Shown piece after piece: positions 39,324 through 48,062 of a stretch of DNA of 64,000 nt. The stretch is taken from contig CP070719.1 in NCBI GenBank assembly GCA_020350725.1, forward strand, positions 2,514,794 to 2,578,793. Reading direction: 5' to 3'. Below the pieces are notes generated by a model. The model was not told where the DNA came from. It saw only the letters and a program-made list of their open reading frames with translations, and did no database searches. How positions within the stretch are numbered: the first letter of the stretch is position 1; each line of letters begins with the position of its first letter. A program made the position numbers and the translations under genes. Origin of the DNA: a bacterium (GTDB lineage: Bacteria > BMS3Abin14).

Positions 39324-39890
39324 ATGGCTTACGGAGACCCCTGGCGATCCGAACATGCCCGTAGGGCGCTGATCCTGCTGGTGGTGCTTACCCTCGCCGG
39401 TCAGATCCATTCCTGGCACGGAAGGCCTGTGATCCCCCAAAGGGCCGATGCGGGTACAGGGACACCATGGCCTCCCCCGGTGTCGGAGAGGATCGTGGAT
39501 AGGACGGAGCTCCCCACCGGCCGGCTCGATGTCTACCCGTCCGGGACAACCATAGGGGAGGCCGTCCTGTCCCTATCGCTTCCGGCCGATCCGGCCGGAT
39601 CAGCCACCGTCCTTCCGAGGGCAGGGGTCCTGACGATGGGTCCGGGAGGGTGGACGGTGAGGCCGATGTCCCAGGTCGAACGGTATGTCTGGGGCATACC
39701 CATGGATCTCAATTCGGTCGGAGTGGAGGACCTCGTCAGGATCCCCGGTATCGGCAAGGTCCTTGCCGAGTACATATATGGGTTCATTTCACAGGTGGTT
39801 TGGGTGTCTTCTGTTTCCCGATTGGATGCGGTACCGGGTATTGGACCAGCTAAATTGAGGACCTTGTCCAAGTATCTGGAAGTGCAATAG
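39324..39890 (+). CDS. ComEA-like membrane-anchored helix-hairpin-helix protein
   Basis: A 188-residue protein with one N-terminal hydrophobic segment (~14-28), a Pro-rich extracytoplasmic linker and, at the C-terminus, a double HhH DNA-binding fold: 'MDLNSVGVEDLVRIPGIGKVLAEYI' and 'SRLDAVPGIGPAKLRTLSKYL'. ComEA-type proteins bind incoming DNA in the periplasm during natural transformation. The middle part (~60-125) is not recognised. No other competence gene is in the window. Confidence 0.75.
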   Translation: MAYGDPWRSEHARRALILLVVLTLAGQIHSWHGRPVIPQRADAGTGTPWPPPVSERIVDRTELPTGRLDVYPSGTTIGEAVLSLSLPADPAGSATVLPRAGVLTMGPGGWTVRPMSQVERYVWGIPMDLNSVGVEDLVRIPGIGKVLAEYIYGFISQVVWVSSVSRLDAVPGIGPAKLRTLSKYLEVQ

Positions 39891-39894
39891 AAGA

Positions 39895-40000
39895 GTTCGT
39901 CCAACGTCCAATGTCCAAAGTCCAAGATATTATTCTCTAAAAGCGGATCTGAAGTTCTGATACTGAATCCTGACTACTGAATACTGGATACTATTGACTA
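39895..40000 (+). repeat. Word arrays before cysE (CCAATGTCCAAAGTCC and CTGAATACTGGATACTG types)
   Basis: GTCCAACGTCCAATGTCC then AAAGTCCAAG (39899-39926), followed by CTGATACTGAATCCTGAC and TACTGAATACTGGATAC (39957-39991). These are two of the word families seen elsewhere, here in single orientation. A similar, shorter array (GAGGTTCCAGGTTCC) lies at 39163-39178. Confidence 0.75.
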
Positions 40001-40076
40001 TTCCCGGTTGACAAACAGGATCGATAAAGTTAAGTTTGCCAAAAACCAATTCCAAAAGTCAGGAATAGGGGGAGCC

Positions 40077-40832
40077 ATGTTCTTCAAAATGATCAGATCC
40101 GATATCAGAGCGGCCAGGGAGAGGGATCCGGCCTGTCGGAGTAACCTGGACATCGTCTTCAGCTACCCGGGGTTCCACGCTGTTTTCATTCACCGAATAT
40201 CCCATAAGCTGTGGAACCTGAAGCTCTATTTTCTTGCCAGGTTCCTGTCCCACATCGCCAGAATACTGACAGGGATCGAGATCCACCCGGGGGTGAAGGT
40301 CGGCAAGGGTTTTTTCATCGACCACGGCATGGGGGTGGTTATCGGAGAGACCACCGAGATCGGCGATAACGTAACCCTGTATCAGGGAGTGACCCTAGGC
40401 GGTGTCAGCCTGAAGAAGGAGAAGAGGCATCCCACCCTCCGGGATAACGTGGTGGTCGGCGCGGGAGCCAAGGTCCTTGGGCCATTTGAGGTCGGTGAGA
40501 ACAGCAGGGTCGGGGCCAATTCAGTGGTGATCAAGGAGGTGCCGCCGAATTCAACGGTCACCGGCATCCCGGGACGCATTGTGGTCAAAGAGGGAAAGAA
40601 GGTGGATACCGTCGATCTCAACCACCAGATCATGCCCGACCCCGTTGCCCAGGCCTTCACCTGTCTCATGGAGCACGTCAATCTCCTCCACAGGAGGCTG
40701 AATACCCTGAGCGAGAGGGAGGACGCAGACCAGGCGAGGTTCGAAGAGCTGCAGGGCCGGCTTGACGGGCTCGTCAAGAGCAAGGCCGAGAAGGACGATA
40801 GGCGGGAGGCCAAAGGGGCGGATTCGGAATGA
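40077..40832 (+). CDS. cysE: Serine O-acetyltransferase
   Basis: A ~251-residue left-handed beta-helix enzyme making O-acetylserine for cysteine synthesis. Motifs: '[31 protein letters not shown]', hexapeptide repeats from '[32 protein letters not shown]' and '[29 protein letters not shown]'. The C-terminal ~55 residues are charged and helical. The frame is open from 40008, but ATG 40077 follows AGGGGGAGCC and gives the normal family N-terminus. The stop overlaps iscR (ATGA), linking cysteine supply to Fe-S assembly. Confidence 0.93.
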   Translation: MFFKMIRSDIRAARERDPACRSNLDIVFSYPGFHAVFIHRISHKLWNLKLYFLARFLSHIARILTGIEIHPGVKVGKGFFIDHGMGVVIGETTEIGDNVTLYQGVTLGGVSLKKEKRHPTLRDNVVVGAGAKVLGPFEVGENSRVGANSVVIKEVPPNSTVTGIPGRIVVKEGKKVDTVDLNHQIMPDPVAQAFTCLMEHVNLLHRRLNTLSEREDADQARFEELQGRLDGLVKSKAEKDDRREAKGADSE

Positions 40833-41293
40833 AGATCACCACGCGCGCGAGCTACACCGTGAGAGCCCTTCTCGACCTGGCCCGCCACTCCGAGAAAGGC
40901 CGCCCGGTCAGGCTCTCCGACATCTCGGAGAGGGAGGGGATATCACACGCCTATCTCGAACAGCTGTTCAACAGGCTTAAAAGAGTCGAGGTCGTCAGGG
41001 GTAAGAAGGGGCCGGGGGGCGGATATGTCCTCGGCATGGATGCCACCGATATCCGGATCGGTGACGTCATCAGGGCCGTGGAAGGGGCCGACAAGCTGTT
41101 CCTCTGTTCTGATGATACCCACCAGAGCAAGACCTGCCAACGGTATCCGAACTGCATCACTCATCACCTCTGGGAGAGGCTTTCCATAAGGGTCCATGAC
41201 TTCCTCAATTCCATCAGCCTTGCCGATCTGCTCCGTGATGCCGAACAACTCAGCCCGGGTGAGGAGGACCAAGATGCAGAGAATCTTTCTTGA
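40829..41293 (+). CDS. iscR: Rrf2-family Fe-S sensing transcription regulator (IscR-like)
   Basis: A 154-residue winged-helix regulator: '[69 protein letters not shown]' is the classical Rrf2 DNA-binding domain. Three cysteines ([17 protein letters not shown]) could hold a cluster, but the spacing is C-X9-C-X5-C, not the C-X5-C-X5-C of E. coli IscR. It probably controls the following isc genes and perhaps cysE. Its ATG overlaps the cysE stop, and its end overlaps the iscS start by 20 bases. Confidence 0.88.
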   Translation: MKITTRASYTVRALLDLARHSEKGRPVRLSDISEREGISHAYLEQLFNRLKRVEVVRGKKGPGGGYVLGMDATDIRIGDVIRAVEGADKLFLCSDDTHQSKTCQRYPNCITHHLWERLSIRVHDFLNSISLADLLRDAEQLSPGEEDQDAENLS

Positions 41294-42458
41294 TCACAAC
41301 GCCACGACGCCGATCCGTACCGAAGTCAGGGAGAAGATGCTGCCCTTCCTGGGTGAACTCTTCGGGAACCCGTCCAGTGCCCACTCCTTCGGCCAGGAGG
41401 TCAAGGTCCACCTGGACGAGGCCAGGCAGCGGATCGCGGACCAGCTCGGGGCGTCAGTCAACGAGATCATCTTCACCAGCGGGGGCACGGAGAGCGACAA
41501 TGCGGCTCTTAAGGGTGTGGCCCTTGCGGCCGGCTCGGGGCACATCGTGACAACGGTCATCGAGCATCCGGCCGTGATGCAATCGGCTTCCTACCTGGCC
41601 AAGAAGGGATTCGATGTCACCTACGTCGAAGTCGATTCCGGAGGTGTCGTCGATCCCGAGGATGTGCGCCGAGCCATCCGGCCGGATACCATAATCGTGT
41701 CCGTGATGCACCTGAACAACGAGGTGGGGGTCATTCAGCCCATCGAGGAGATCTCGATGATCACCCGGGAGGCCGGGGTCCCGCTCCACACGGATGCGGT
41801 CCAGAGCTTCGGTAAGCTTCCCACCAAAGTGGACGATCTCGGTGTCGATCTCATTTCCGTTGCCGCGCACAAGATCTACGGCCCCAAGGGGATCGGTGTC
41901 CTCTACGTGAGGAAAGGGACCCGGATCGATCCGTTGATCATCGGCGGAGCCCAGGAGAAAAGACGGCGGAGCGGTACGGAAAACGTGATCGGTATTGTGG
42001 GCTTCGGGGAGGCGATCCGCCTCGCCGAGGTGGAGAGAGAACAGGTTTTTCAGAACCTGGAGGGGTTGAGAAAGCGGTTCGTCGACGGCCTCGTGGAGAG
42101 GATACCTCAGATAACCATAAACGGAGATCCGGAGAGGACCTTCCCGTCCACCATCAGCGCGAGCGTTGCCAGAGTGGAGGGTGAATCCCTTCTCCTGTCC
42201 CTGGACATGGAGGGAATTGCCGTCTCCACCGGGTCGGCCTGTTCCTCCGGCTCCCTCGAACCCTCCCACGTTCTGGTGGCCATGGGGATCGACACCGTCC
42301 TTGCCCAGGGAACCCTGCGCTTCAGTATGGGCAGGGGGACGACCGGTGAAGATGTCGACCGGGTCCTGGAGGTGTTCCCTCCCGTAGTGGAGCGCCTGAG
42401 AGCCATGTCGCCGCTGGGTGCAGAATGGAGTGCGGGCGTGGGGGGACCCACCTGCTGA
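41274..42458 (+). CDS. iscS: Cysteine desulfurase (IscS/NifS type)
   Basis: A 394-residue PLP enzyme that moves sulfur from cysteine to a persulfide for Fe-S clusters and tRNA thiolation. N-terminal '[11 protein letters not shown]', 'IFTSGGTESDNAAL', the PLP lysine in 'SVAAHKIYGPKGIGVLYVRKG' (~residue 203) and the catalytic Cys loop 'VSTGSACSSGSLEPSHVL' (~325). ATG 41274, 4 bases after GAGGAGGACC, overlaps the iscR end. The longer frame from 41196 would add residues unrelated to the family. Confidence 0.94.
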   Translation: MQRIFLDHNATTPIRTEVREKMLPFLGELFGNPSSAHSFGQEVKVHLDEARQRIADQLGASVNEIIFTSGGTESDNAALKGVALAAGSGHIVTTVIEHPAVMQSASYLAKKGFDVTYVEVDSGGVVDPEDVRRAIRPDTIIVSVMHLNNEVGVIQPIEEISMITREAGVPLHTDAVQSFGKLPTKVDDLGVDLISVAAHKIYGPKGIGVLYVRKGTRIDPLIIGGAQEKRRRSGTENVIGIVGFGEAIRLAEVEREQVFQNLEGLRKRFVDGLVERIPQITINGDPERTFPSTISASVARVEGESLLLSLDMEGIAVSTGSACSSGSLEPSHVLVAMGIDTVLAQGTLRFSMGRGTTGEDVDRVLEVFPPVVERLRAMSPLGAEWSAGVGGPTC

Positions 42459-42583
42459 AACTTCAGGAATCGGAATTCAGTAGACAGTGTTCAGAAGAGG
42501 TGGGCTGACAGGTCGTTCAGAATGTAACTCTGGCTCATAGCTCCCGGATTCTGTATATTGCTCGATAAGGAGAACAATCGATC

Positions 42584-42958
42584 ATGATGTACTCGGAAAA
42601 AGTAATGGACCATTTCCGCAACCCACGGAATGTGGGGGAGATTCCAGACGCGGACGGCGTAGGGGAGGTGGGTAATGCGTCCTGCGGCGATATCATGAAG
42701 ATCTTCCTCAAAGTCAATGGAGAGGTCATTGAGGATATCAAGTTTCAGACCTTCGGCTGCGGGTCGGCCATCGCAACCAGCAGCATGGTCACCGAGATGG
42801 TCAAGGGAAAGACCCTGAAAGAGGCCGAGAGCGTCACCAATAAGGCCGTGGCCGAGGCCCTCGACGGACTCCCTCCCCAGAAGATGCACTGCTCCAACCT
42901 CGCGGCCGACGCGCTCCACGCCGCGATCAAGGATTACAGGGAGAAACATGGACAGTAG
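42584..42958 (+). CDS. iscU: Fe-S cluster assembly scaffold IscU
   Basis: A 124-residue IscU/NifU-N scaffold. All three ligand cysteines are present: 'VGNASCGDIMKI', 'QTFGCGSAIATSS' and 'KMHCSNLAADAL'. The protein receives sulfur from IscS and builds [2Fe-2S]/[4Fe-4S] clusters. Starts at ATG 42584 or the next ATG, with AAGGAG upstream. HscA, HscB and ferredoxin genes are absent, a minimal isc set (iscR-iscS-iscU-mnmA) like that of many anaerobes. Confidence 0.94.
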   Translation: MMYSEKVMDHFRNPRNVGEIPDADGVGEVGNASCGDIMKIFLKVNGEVIEDIKFQTFGCGSAIATSSMVTEMVKGKTLKEAESVTNKAVAEALDGLPPQKMHCSNLAADALHAAIKDYREKHGQ

Positions 42959-43026
42959 GAGACAGTAGCGGGGAGTCGGGAGCCAGAGGGAAACGAATGA
43001 GCCGTCCACAGGGGCGGCTGTTGTTT

Positions 43027-43195
43027 TTTAGATCATTAGAGATTGGACATTAGACATTAGACATTGGAGATTGGAGATTGGAGATCAGATGTTGGAGATT
43101 TGTGGTTGGAGTATTTTAGGATCCTTCCAATGCTCTATATAATCCAATGATCTATTGTTCTAATTTCCAATTTTCTAATGCTCTGATTCCCTGTC
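43027..43195 (+). repeat. Large inverted word array, ATTGGAGATTAGACATTGG family
   Basis: Left arm (43034-43115) is a run of GAGATTGGACATTAGAC and ATTGGAGATTGGAGATTGG. Right arm (43126-43190) is CCAATGCTCTATATAATCC, AATGATCTATTGTTCTAA and TTTCCAATTTTCTAATGC, roughly the reverse complement with drift. Together they fill the iscU-mnmA spacer. Same words as the single array at 4815-4934. Confidence 0.82.
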
Positions 43196-43211
43196 GTTCC
43201 AAAGGACTCTC

Positions 43212-44318
43212 ATGAACAAGAACGACAGAACCGTCATGGTCGCCATGAGCGGAGGAGTCGACTCATCAGTGGCGGCCGCCCTCCTTCGGGACCAGGGCTA
43301 CCGGGTGGTGGGGGCCACCATGCTGCTGTGGGACGGGGAAGCAGCGGGTGTGGAGTCGGGGTGCTGCGGCACCCAGGACCTTGTTGACGCAAGAGCCGTG
43401 TGCGCCAGGCTGGGGATCAATCACTACGGCATCGATCTGAGGGAGGAGTTTCGACGAGAGGTCGTCGAGCCCTTCGCCATGACCTACCTCAGGGGGAGGA
43501 CGCCCAATCCCTGCATCCTGTGCAACGAGCGCCTCAAATTTCACTATCTCCTCAGGAAGGCAAGGGAGGTCGGGGCGCGGTGGCTGGCCACCGGTCACTA
43601 TGCGCGCATCGAAGGGAGAGGACCCTTCCGACTGTGCCGCGGGACCGATAGGAGCAAGGACCAGTCCTACTTCCTTTTCCCGGTGGACCAGGAAATCCTC
43701 GCCCATCTGATCTTTCCGCTGGGTAATCTGACCAAGGACGAGGTCCGGGACAAAGCCGGGGAGCTGCGCCTGGCTGTCCACGAGAAACCGGAAAGCCAGG
43801 AGGTCTGTTTTATTCCTCCCGATGGGCTGAAGGATTTTCTCAGGGAGGCCTCGCATGACGAGATCGTACCTGGGCCCCTTCTGGACACGGCCGGCAATGT
43901 CATCGGATCCCACGATGGCTTCTGCTTTTACACCATTGGTCAGAGAAAAGGCCTGGGTGTCGCCGCCGCGAAACCGCTCTATGTGACGCGTATAGACGCC
44001 GCCGGCAACACCATCGTCCTGGGAACCAGGGAGGAGGCGTCCTTTCCCGACATGCTGGTCGAATCTGCAACGTGGGTCGCCGGGCAACCCCCTTCGGACC
44101 ATTTTCGGGCCCAGGTCCAGGTCAGGCACCGTCACAGACCGGCGGAAGGGGAGGTCAGGATCCTCGAGGGGGGCTCCTTCAGGGTATTCTTTGACGAACC
44201 CCAGCACGGCGTCGCCCCTGGCCAGGCGGCGGTGGTGTACGACGGGGATACCGTCCTCGGCGGCGGATGGATCAGTGGGTCAGAGCCCAACGTCCAGAAG
44301 CCAATTAAACGTGATTAG
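43212..44318 (+). CDS. mnmA: tRNA-specific 2-thiouridylase
   Basis: A 368-residue enzyme thiolating U34 of tRNA(Lys, Glu, Gln) with sulfur delivered from IscS. The PP-loop 'VAMSGGVDSSVAAALL' is at the N-terminus; the two catalytic cysteines lie in 'NPCILCNERLKFHYLL' (~103) and 'KPESQEVCFIP' (~200); 'FYTIGQRKGLGVA' marks the MnmA C-terminal domains. Association with iscS and iscU is common. AAAGGA lies upstream of the ATG. Confidence 0.95.
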   Translation: MNKNDRTVMVAMSGGVDSSVAAALLRDQGYRVVGATMLLWDGEAAGVESGCCGTQDLVDARAVCARLGINHYGIDLREEFRREVVEPFAMTYLRGRTPNPCILCNERLKFHYLLRKAREVGARWLATGHYARIEGRGPFRLCRGTDRSKDQSYFLFPVDQEILAHLIFPLGNLTKDEVRDKAGELRLAVHEKPESQEVCFIPPDGLKDFLREASHDEIVPGPLLDTAGNVIGSHDGFCFYTIGQRKGLGVAAAKPLYVTRIDAAGNTIVLGTREEASFPDMLVESATWVAGQPPSDHFRAQVQVRHRHRPAEGEVRILEGGSFRVFFDEPQHGVAPGQAAVVYDGDTVLGGGWISGSEPNVQKPIKRD

Positions 44319-44477
44319 TGATTCGGTATTAGTAAAGGCAGAAAAAGAACTAAGAAGTCTGATATATAGATCTTTCCTATACTGATCACAAATTACGAAT
44401 TACGAATCACGGCCTTTATCAACTGCAGACTGAAAACTCGAATTCACGAGTCACGAATCACTAATTACGAATCACGG
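44310..44477 (+). repeat. Inverted word array, GTGATTAGTGATTCG / CGAATCACTAATTACG family
   Basis: Left arm CGTGATTAGTGATTCGGTAT (44310-44329). Right arms: CACAAATTACGAATTACG (44386-44403) leading to AATCACGG, and CACGAGTCACGAATCAC then TAATTACGAATCACGG (44445-44477), the reverse complement of the left. The array occupies most of the mnmA-to-ECF-sigma spacer. Confidence 0.82.
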
Positions 44478-44526
44478 AACACATCTTTCCCCTTCCCCCT
44501 TTTTCCCTTTCCCATTAAACTTTTCG

Positions 44527-44546
44527 TAGACACAGGTGTCTATATA
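44527..44546 (+). promoter_or_regulatory. Putative operator/promoter of the ECF sigma operon
   Basis: Inverted repeat TAGACAC-AG-GTGTCTA (44527-44542, 7-bp perfect arms) runs into an AT-rich -10-like TATATAAA. It lies 24 bases before the sigma gene ATG. I see no typical ECF GGAAC/-10 pair, so autoregulation is not evident. Confidence 0.45.
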
Positions 44547-44565
44547 AACAGGAACGCCATGAAAT

Positions 44566-45111
44566 ATGGAGCGTACGAGGGAGAGAGAGTGTGAGCGGGA
44601 ATTGGTCCAACGCGCCCGTAGGGGAGACGACAACGCGTTCGAGGACCTGGTTCGGGCCCACCAGAAGCCGATCTTCTCCTTCATTTATCGGCTGTCGGGG
44701 GACCCTGAGATCACTGCCGAAGTTACCCAGATGGCCTTCATCAAGGCATATTCCGGGCTCGGTGGTTTCCGGGGGGATGCCTCCTTTCGGACCTGGCTCT
44801 ACAGAATAGCGGTCAATACGTTCCGGAACCATGTGCGTGACGAGTCGCGGAGGAGCCATCAGGAGGTTGACGATAATATGCCTTCATCCGACGAGGGAGC
44901 CTTTGAGGTCCTCAACCATCAGCAGGAAAGAAGGATGCTCTGGGAGGCGGTTCAGACCCTTCCCGAGCGGCAGAGGGAGGCTCTTGTCCTGAGGGTGCAG
45001 GAGGGATATCCGTTCACCGACGTCGCCAGGATCATGAGGTGCTCGGTGGGATCGGCCAAGGCCAATTACCATCAGGCGGTCCAAAAACTCAAGGCGGCGC
45101 TGGGAGAGTGA
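44566..45111 (+). CDS. ECF-type RNA polymerase sigma factor
   Basis: A 181-residue sigma factor with region 2 ('DNAFEDLVRAHQKPIFSFIYRLSGDPEITAEVTQMAFIKAYSGLGGFRGDASFRTWLYRIAVNTFRNHVRD') and region 4 ('LPERQREALVLRVQEGYPFTDVARIMRCSVGSAKANYHQAVQKLKAAL'), and no region 1 or 3. It is followed directly by a zinc-finger anti-sigma gene and a periplasmic Spy/CpxP-like gene, so an envelope-stress regulon is inferred. Confidence 0.9.
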   Translation: MERTRERECERELVQRARRGDDNAFEDLVRAHQKPIFSFIYRLSGDPEITAEVTQMAFIKAYSGLGGFRGDASFRTWLYRIAVNTFRNHVRDESRRSHQEVDDNMPSSDEGAFEVLNHQQERRMLWEAVQTLPERQREALVLRVQEGYPFTDVARIMRCSVGSAKANYHQAVQKLKAALGE

Positions 45112-45114
45112 TTG

Positions 45115-45759
45115 ATGAGATGCAGTGACGGCTGGGTGAGGCAACACCTCGTGGAATTCGCCGCCGGGACCCTCGATGAGGACCAGAGCGGGCGGGTCCG
45201 CATTCACCTCGAGACCTGTGGGGAATGCTCCGGCGACTATGGGATCATCCGGAACCTCGCCTCCATCGAAGTGCCCGACCCCGGAGAGGATTTCTGGAAT
45301 GCTCTTCCCGGACGGGTCATCACCGAAGTGAAATCGGCCCCGAGGCGGTTCGGAAAGTCCCTGACGCCGACGTTCGGCCCCATGTGGCGTCCTGCCGGCT
45401 GGGCCTGGAGGGGAGGATTGGCCGCCGCCGGCCTGGCCGCCCTGCTCATTCTGGTCCTGTGGCCCAGGGGGACAACCGTGGAAGTGCCTTTGCCCTACCC
45501 TGAGGCACCCTTCGACCTTGTCGGGCGCGTTGTTGACCTCGGAGTGGAAGTCGAATTTCTGTCCGACCACAGCAACGATGTTGCGCTCATCGACCTGTCC
45601 ATCGACCTGAACGGTGGCGTCTCTTACGAGGACCTTGCCCTGTTCCCCGACGGTTCGACGCTCGACGAGCTTGGTTTCCGGCACCTCGACGATGATTCGT
45701 TGATCAGATTGGAGGAGGTCCTGGACGAAATGGCCTCCGAAGGTATCGAAAGAGGGTAA
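45115..45759 (+). CDS. Anti-sigma factor with N-terminal zinc finger and one transmembrane segment
   Basis: A 214-residue protein. The N-terminus carries the ZAS-type motif H-x3-C-x2-C ('RIHLETCGECSGDY', ~30-40), which typically clamps the ECF sigma factor in the cytoplasm. A single membrane helix lies at ~104-120 ('GGLAAAGLAALLILVLW') and the rest (~125-214) is periplasmic and acidic. It begins 3 bases after the sigma stop; a TTG at 45112 is an alternative start. Confidence 0.85.
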   Translation: MRCSDGWVRQHLVEFAAGTLDEDQSGRVRIHLETCGECSGDYGIIRNLASIEVPDPGEDFWNALPGRVITEVKSAPRRFGKSLTPTFGPMWRPAGWAWRGGLAAAGLAALLILVLWPRGTTVEVPLPYPEAPFDLVGRVVDLGVEVEFLSDHSNDVALIDLSIDLNGGVSYEDLALFPDGSTLDELGFRHLDDDSLIRLEEVLDEMASEGIERG

Positions 45760-45763
45760 CGCT

Positions 45764-46405
45764 ATGAAGAACAGACACGCTCTCTCCATATTATTGGTCC
45801 TGGCAGTCGTTATTTTTTCGCTCCCGCTGTCGGTATCTGCCGACGATTGGGACATTTCCCCGGATGAGCGGGATATCAGTCGTGTCCGCAAGAAGGTCGA
45901 GGCACTGAGGGCGTGGATGCTCACCGAGGAACTGGACCTTGACGAGGCGACCAGTTCCAGGCTTTTCCCCGCCATCAGGGAGATGGACGAGCAGAGGCAC
46001 CAGATAGAGGCGGAAAACCGCCGCATTGTCAGGAGAATGGCCCAGGAAGTTGAGAGCGATCGTGTCGACCGGCCCTGGATCTCTCAGGCCCTTGACATAC
46101 TCCAGGAGAACCGAAAAGAGATGGCCCGGGTCGAGGAGGGGCATCTGATCAGGGTCCGTACCATCCTCTCACCGGAGGACACGGCCCGTTACGTTCTTTT
46201 CCAGATCCGTTTTCAGAGGGAACTCAGGGAGCGGATGAGCAGGTATCCCCGGCAGAGGGGCGACACCCGGGATTCGACGCGTCCTGACAGGGACAGCGGC
46301 GGAAGGGGTGGAACACAGGGTGGCGGCGAGAGCTCCGGCGGCGGCTCAGGTGGCGGCTCAGGTGGAGAATCCGGTGGCGGCTCCGGCGGAGGAAGCGGGA
46401 GGTAG
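45764..46405 (+). CDS. Periplasmic Spy/CpxP-like helical protein with a Gly/Ser-rich tail
   Basis: A 213-residue product with a Sec signal ('LSILLVLAVVIFSLPLSVSADD'), a helical charged domain (~30-160) with the length and layout of the heavy-metal sensor/Spy superfamily (residues ~35-130 form long helices, 'LTEELDLDEATSSRLFPAIREM'), and a low-complexity tail of GGGSGGGSGGESGGGSGG. The tail is rarely seen in this family. It is the last gene of the sigma/anti-sigma operon and could be its stress sensor or effector. Confidence 0.7.
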   Translation: MKNRHALSILLVLAVVIFSLPLSVSADDWDISPDERDISRVRKKVEALRAWMLTEELDLDEATSSRLFPAIREMDEQRHQIEAENRRIVRRMAQEVESDRVDRPWISQALDILQENRKEMARVEEGHLIRVRTILSPEDTARYVLFQIRFQRELRERMSRYPRQRGDTRDSTRPDRDSGGRGGTQGGGESSGGGSGGGSGGESGGGSGGGSGR

Positions 46406-46500
46406 ACGGATTACAGCTTAAACGTGCAGCTCTTTTTCAGGGATCATATAGCCCCCAACTCCGCTCCGTATCCCCAGCGGGGCGGAAATGCACCCCAGGG

Positions 46501-46556
46501 GCCCGGCGTCTAGCCGGGCCGGCCCTCCGATGGCCCCCAACGTCGGAGGGCCTCTT
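46501..46556 (+). terminator. Tandem hairpins with T-tract after the ECF operon
   Basis: Stem GCCCGGC/GCCGGGC (46501-46519, loop GTCTA), immediately followed by a perfect 10-bp stem GGCCCTCCGA/TCGGAGGGCC (46521-46530 with 46543-46552) and TCTTTT. The second hairpin is a good terminator. The first may be part of the same structured 3' end. Confidence 0.75.
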
Positions 46557-46630
46557 TTGTCCCCTTTCGCAGCCCGCCGACCATGGCTCCCCGAAAAGGC
46601 CGGAGGCAAGGCGATGGATCGTGAAGGACA

Positions 46631-46729
46631 ATAGATATGCGGTAAGTGCAGGGCTCCGGTTCGCGATATCTATCACAGTTCAACCACTCCAGGGTCGATG
46701 ACCCCCGATTCGATGGTTGAACTTTTTTT
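46631..46729 (+). ncRNA. Candidate structured leader or small RNA upstream of mtaB
   Basis: Two further hairpins lie between the ECF terminator and mtaB. ATAGATATGCG (46631-46641) nearly pairs with CGCGATATCTAT (46662-46673). AGTTCAACCA (46677-46686) pairs perfectly with TGGTTGAACT (46714-46723) and is followed by seven T residues to 46729. The T-run ends only 21 bases before the mtaB ATG. This is either the terminator of a short RNA starting after 46556 or an attenuator of mtaB. It matches no riboswitch known to me. Confidence 0.45.
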
Positions 46730-46750
46730 ATCTTCCATTACATTGGTTTC

Positions 46751-48052
46751 ATGGAAAAGAGCTCTCCTCACGGCGGCCTGCCGCCGCGCACCTACTCCTT
46801 CATCACCCTCGGCTGCAAGAGCAACCAGTACGATTCCGCCGCCATGGCCGCCAGCCTGAGACAGTCGGGTTTGGCCCCGTCGGACCTCGACGGGGCCGAT
46901 GTGATCGTGGTGAACACCTGCATGGTGACCGGTTCCACAGAGGCCCAGTGCCGAAAGGCCATCCGAAGGGCCAGGAAGGCCAACAGTGACGCCCGGCTCG
47001 TCGTCGTCGGCTGCCTCTCCAAGGGGGATCCGGATCAGATACGTTCCATGCCGGAGGCCGACCTCGTCCTTGGGCCTTCTGAGAAGGGGATGTTGACGCA
47101 TTTCCTGAACCTCGCTGACCATGGCTCCTGGACCGACTGGCCTGAAGACCCGGCCGTTAGCCTGGAGCACCGGGACAGGGGCTTCCTCAAGGTCCAGGAC
47201 GGATGCGATCACCGATGCTCCTACTGCATCGTACCGTCGGTGAGAGGACCGGGGCGAAGTCTCGCCCCGGCAACGGTCGTTTCCAGCGTCAGGGCCCTCA
47301 TGGAGAAGGGGTTCGCCGAGGTGGTGCTCACCGGCATCCACCTCGGGATGTACGGCAGGGACCTGTCCCCCCCTGCCACCCTCGAGGATCTTCTGGACCG
47401 TCTTATGGTTAACGGTCTTCCCGGGAGGATCAGGCTGAGCTCCATCGAACCGTTGGAGGTCACATCCCGGCTCTTGGGCCTGATGGCCCGTTTTCCCGGT
47501 GCCGTCTGCCGTCATCTCCACATCCCGCTCCAGAGCGGCAGTGACCCGATCCTGAACGCCATGAACAGACCCTACGGCAGTACCGATTTCGAGGCGGCGG
47601 TCCGGGCGGCAAGGGCGGCGGTGCCTGGCATCGGTATCGGATGCGACGTCATATGCGGATTTCCCGGTGAGACCGAGGAGGATTTCTCGCGCACCGTGGA
47701 GCTGGTCACCGATCTCCATATCCCCTACCTGCACGCCTTTCCTTTCTCGAGCCGACCGGGCACCGCGGCAGCATCCATGGGGGATGATGTCCCGGTCAGG
47801 GTGAAGAGGGCCCGGGTCAGGCGTCTGACGGAACTGGCCGGCATGAACAGGAAGCGTTTCCTGGCAGGTCAGGTGGGAAGCGTTCTGGGGGTTGTCCCGG
47901 AGAACCGTCGGTTGGAGAGGGGATCTATGGCTCTCGGCGACAATTACACCAGGGTCCTCATTGCGGGCGATGTCGGCCCCCTTGCAGGGACGATCGTCCG
48001 GGTCAGGATCACCGGTATTGAGGGGGATGTCCTGACCGGCGTGGTCTCCTGA
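46751..48052 (+). CDS. mtaB: tRNA (N6-threonylcarbamoyladenosine37-C2)-methylthiotransferase
   Basis: A 433-residue radical-SAM methylthiotransferase. The N-terminal cluster domain has 'TLGCKSNQYDSAAMAASL', 'NTCMVTGSTEAQCRKAIRRA' and 'VVGCLS'. The radical SAM motif is 'CDHRCSYCIVPSVRGPGRS' (~156-174). A C-terminal TRAM domain is weakly visible. The LGCKxNQYD form assigns it to MtaB rather than MiaB or RimO. It adds a methylthio group to t6A37, the modification TsaB helps make. It overlaps nothing and leads directly into trmO (10-base gap). Confidence 0.92.
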   Translation: MEKSSPHGGLPPRTYSFITLGCKSNQYDSAAMAASLRQSGLAPSDLDGADVIVVNTCMVTGSTEAQCRKAIRRARKANSDARLVVVGCLSKGDPDQIRSMPEADLVLGPSEKGMLTHFLNLADHGSWTDWPEDPAVSLEHRDRGFLKVQDGCDHRCSYCIVPSVRGPGRSLAPATVVSSVRALMEKGFAEVVLTGIHLGMYGRDLSPPATLEDLLDRLMVNGLPGRIRLSSIEPLEVTSRLLGLMARFPGAVCRHLHIPLQSGSDPILNAMNRPYGSTDFEAAVRAARAAVPGIGIGCDVICGFPGETEEDFSRTVELVTDLHIPYLHAFPFSSRPGTAAASMGDDVPVRVKRARVRRLTELAGMNRKRFLAGQVGSVLGVVPENRRLERGSMALGDNYTRVLIAGDVGPLAGTIVRVRITGIEGDVLTGVVS

Positions 48053-48062
48053 GGGCGTCCAA

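Noticed and set aside
43027-43195. Word arrays considered as a CRISPR array
   Set aside because: Units are short, degenerate and without unique spacers of constant size, and there are no cas genes in the window.
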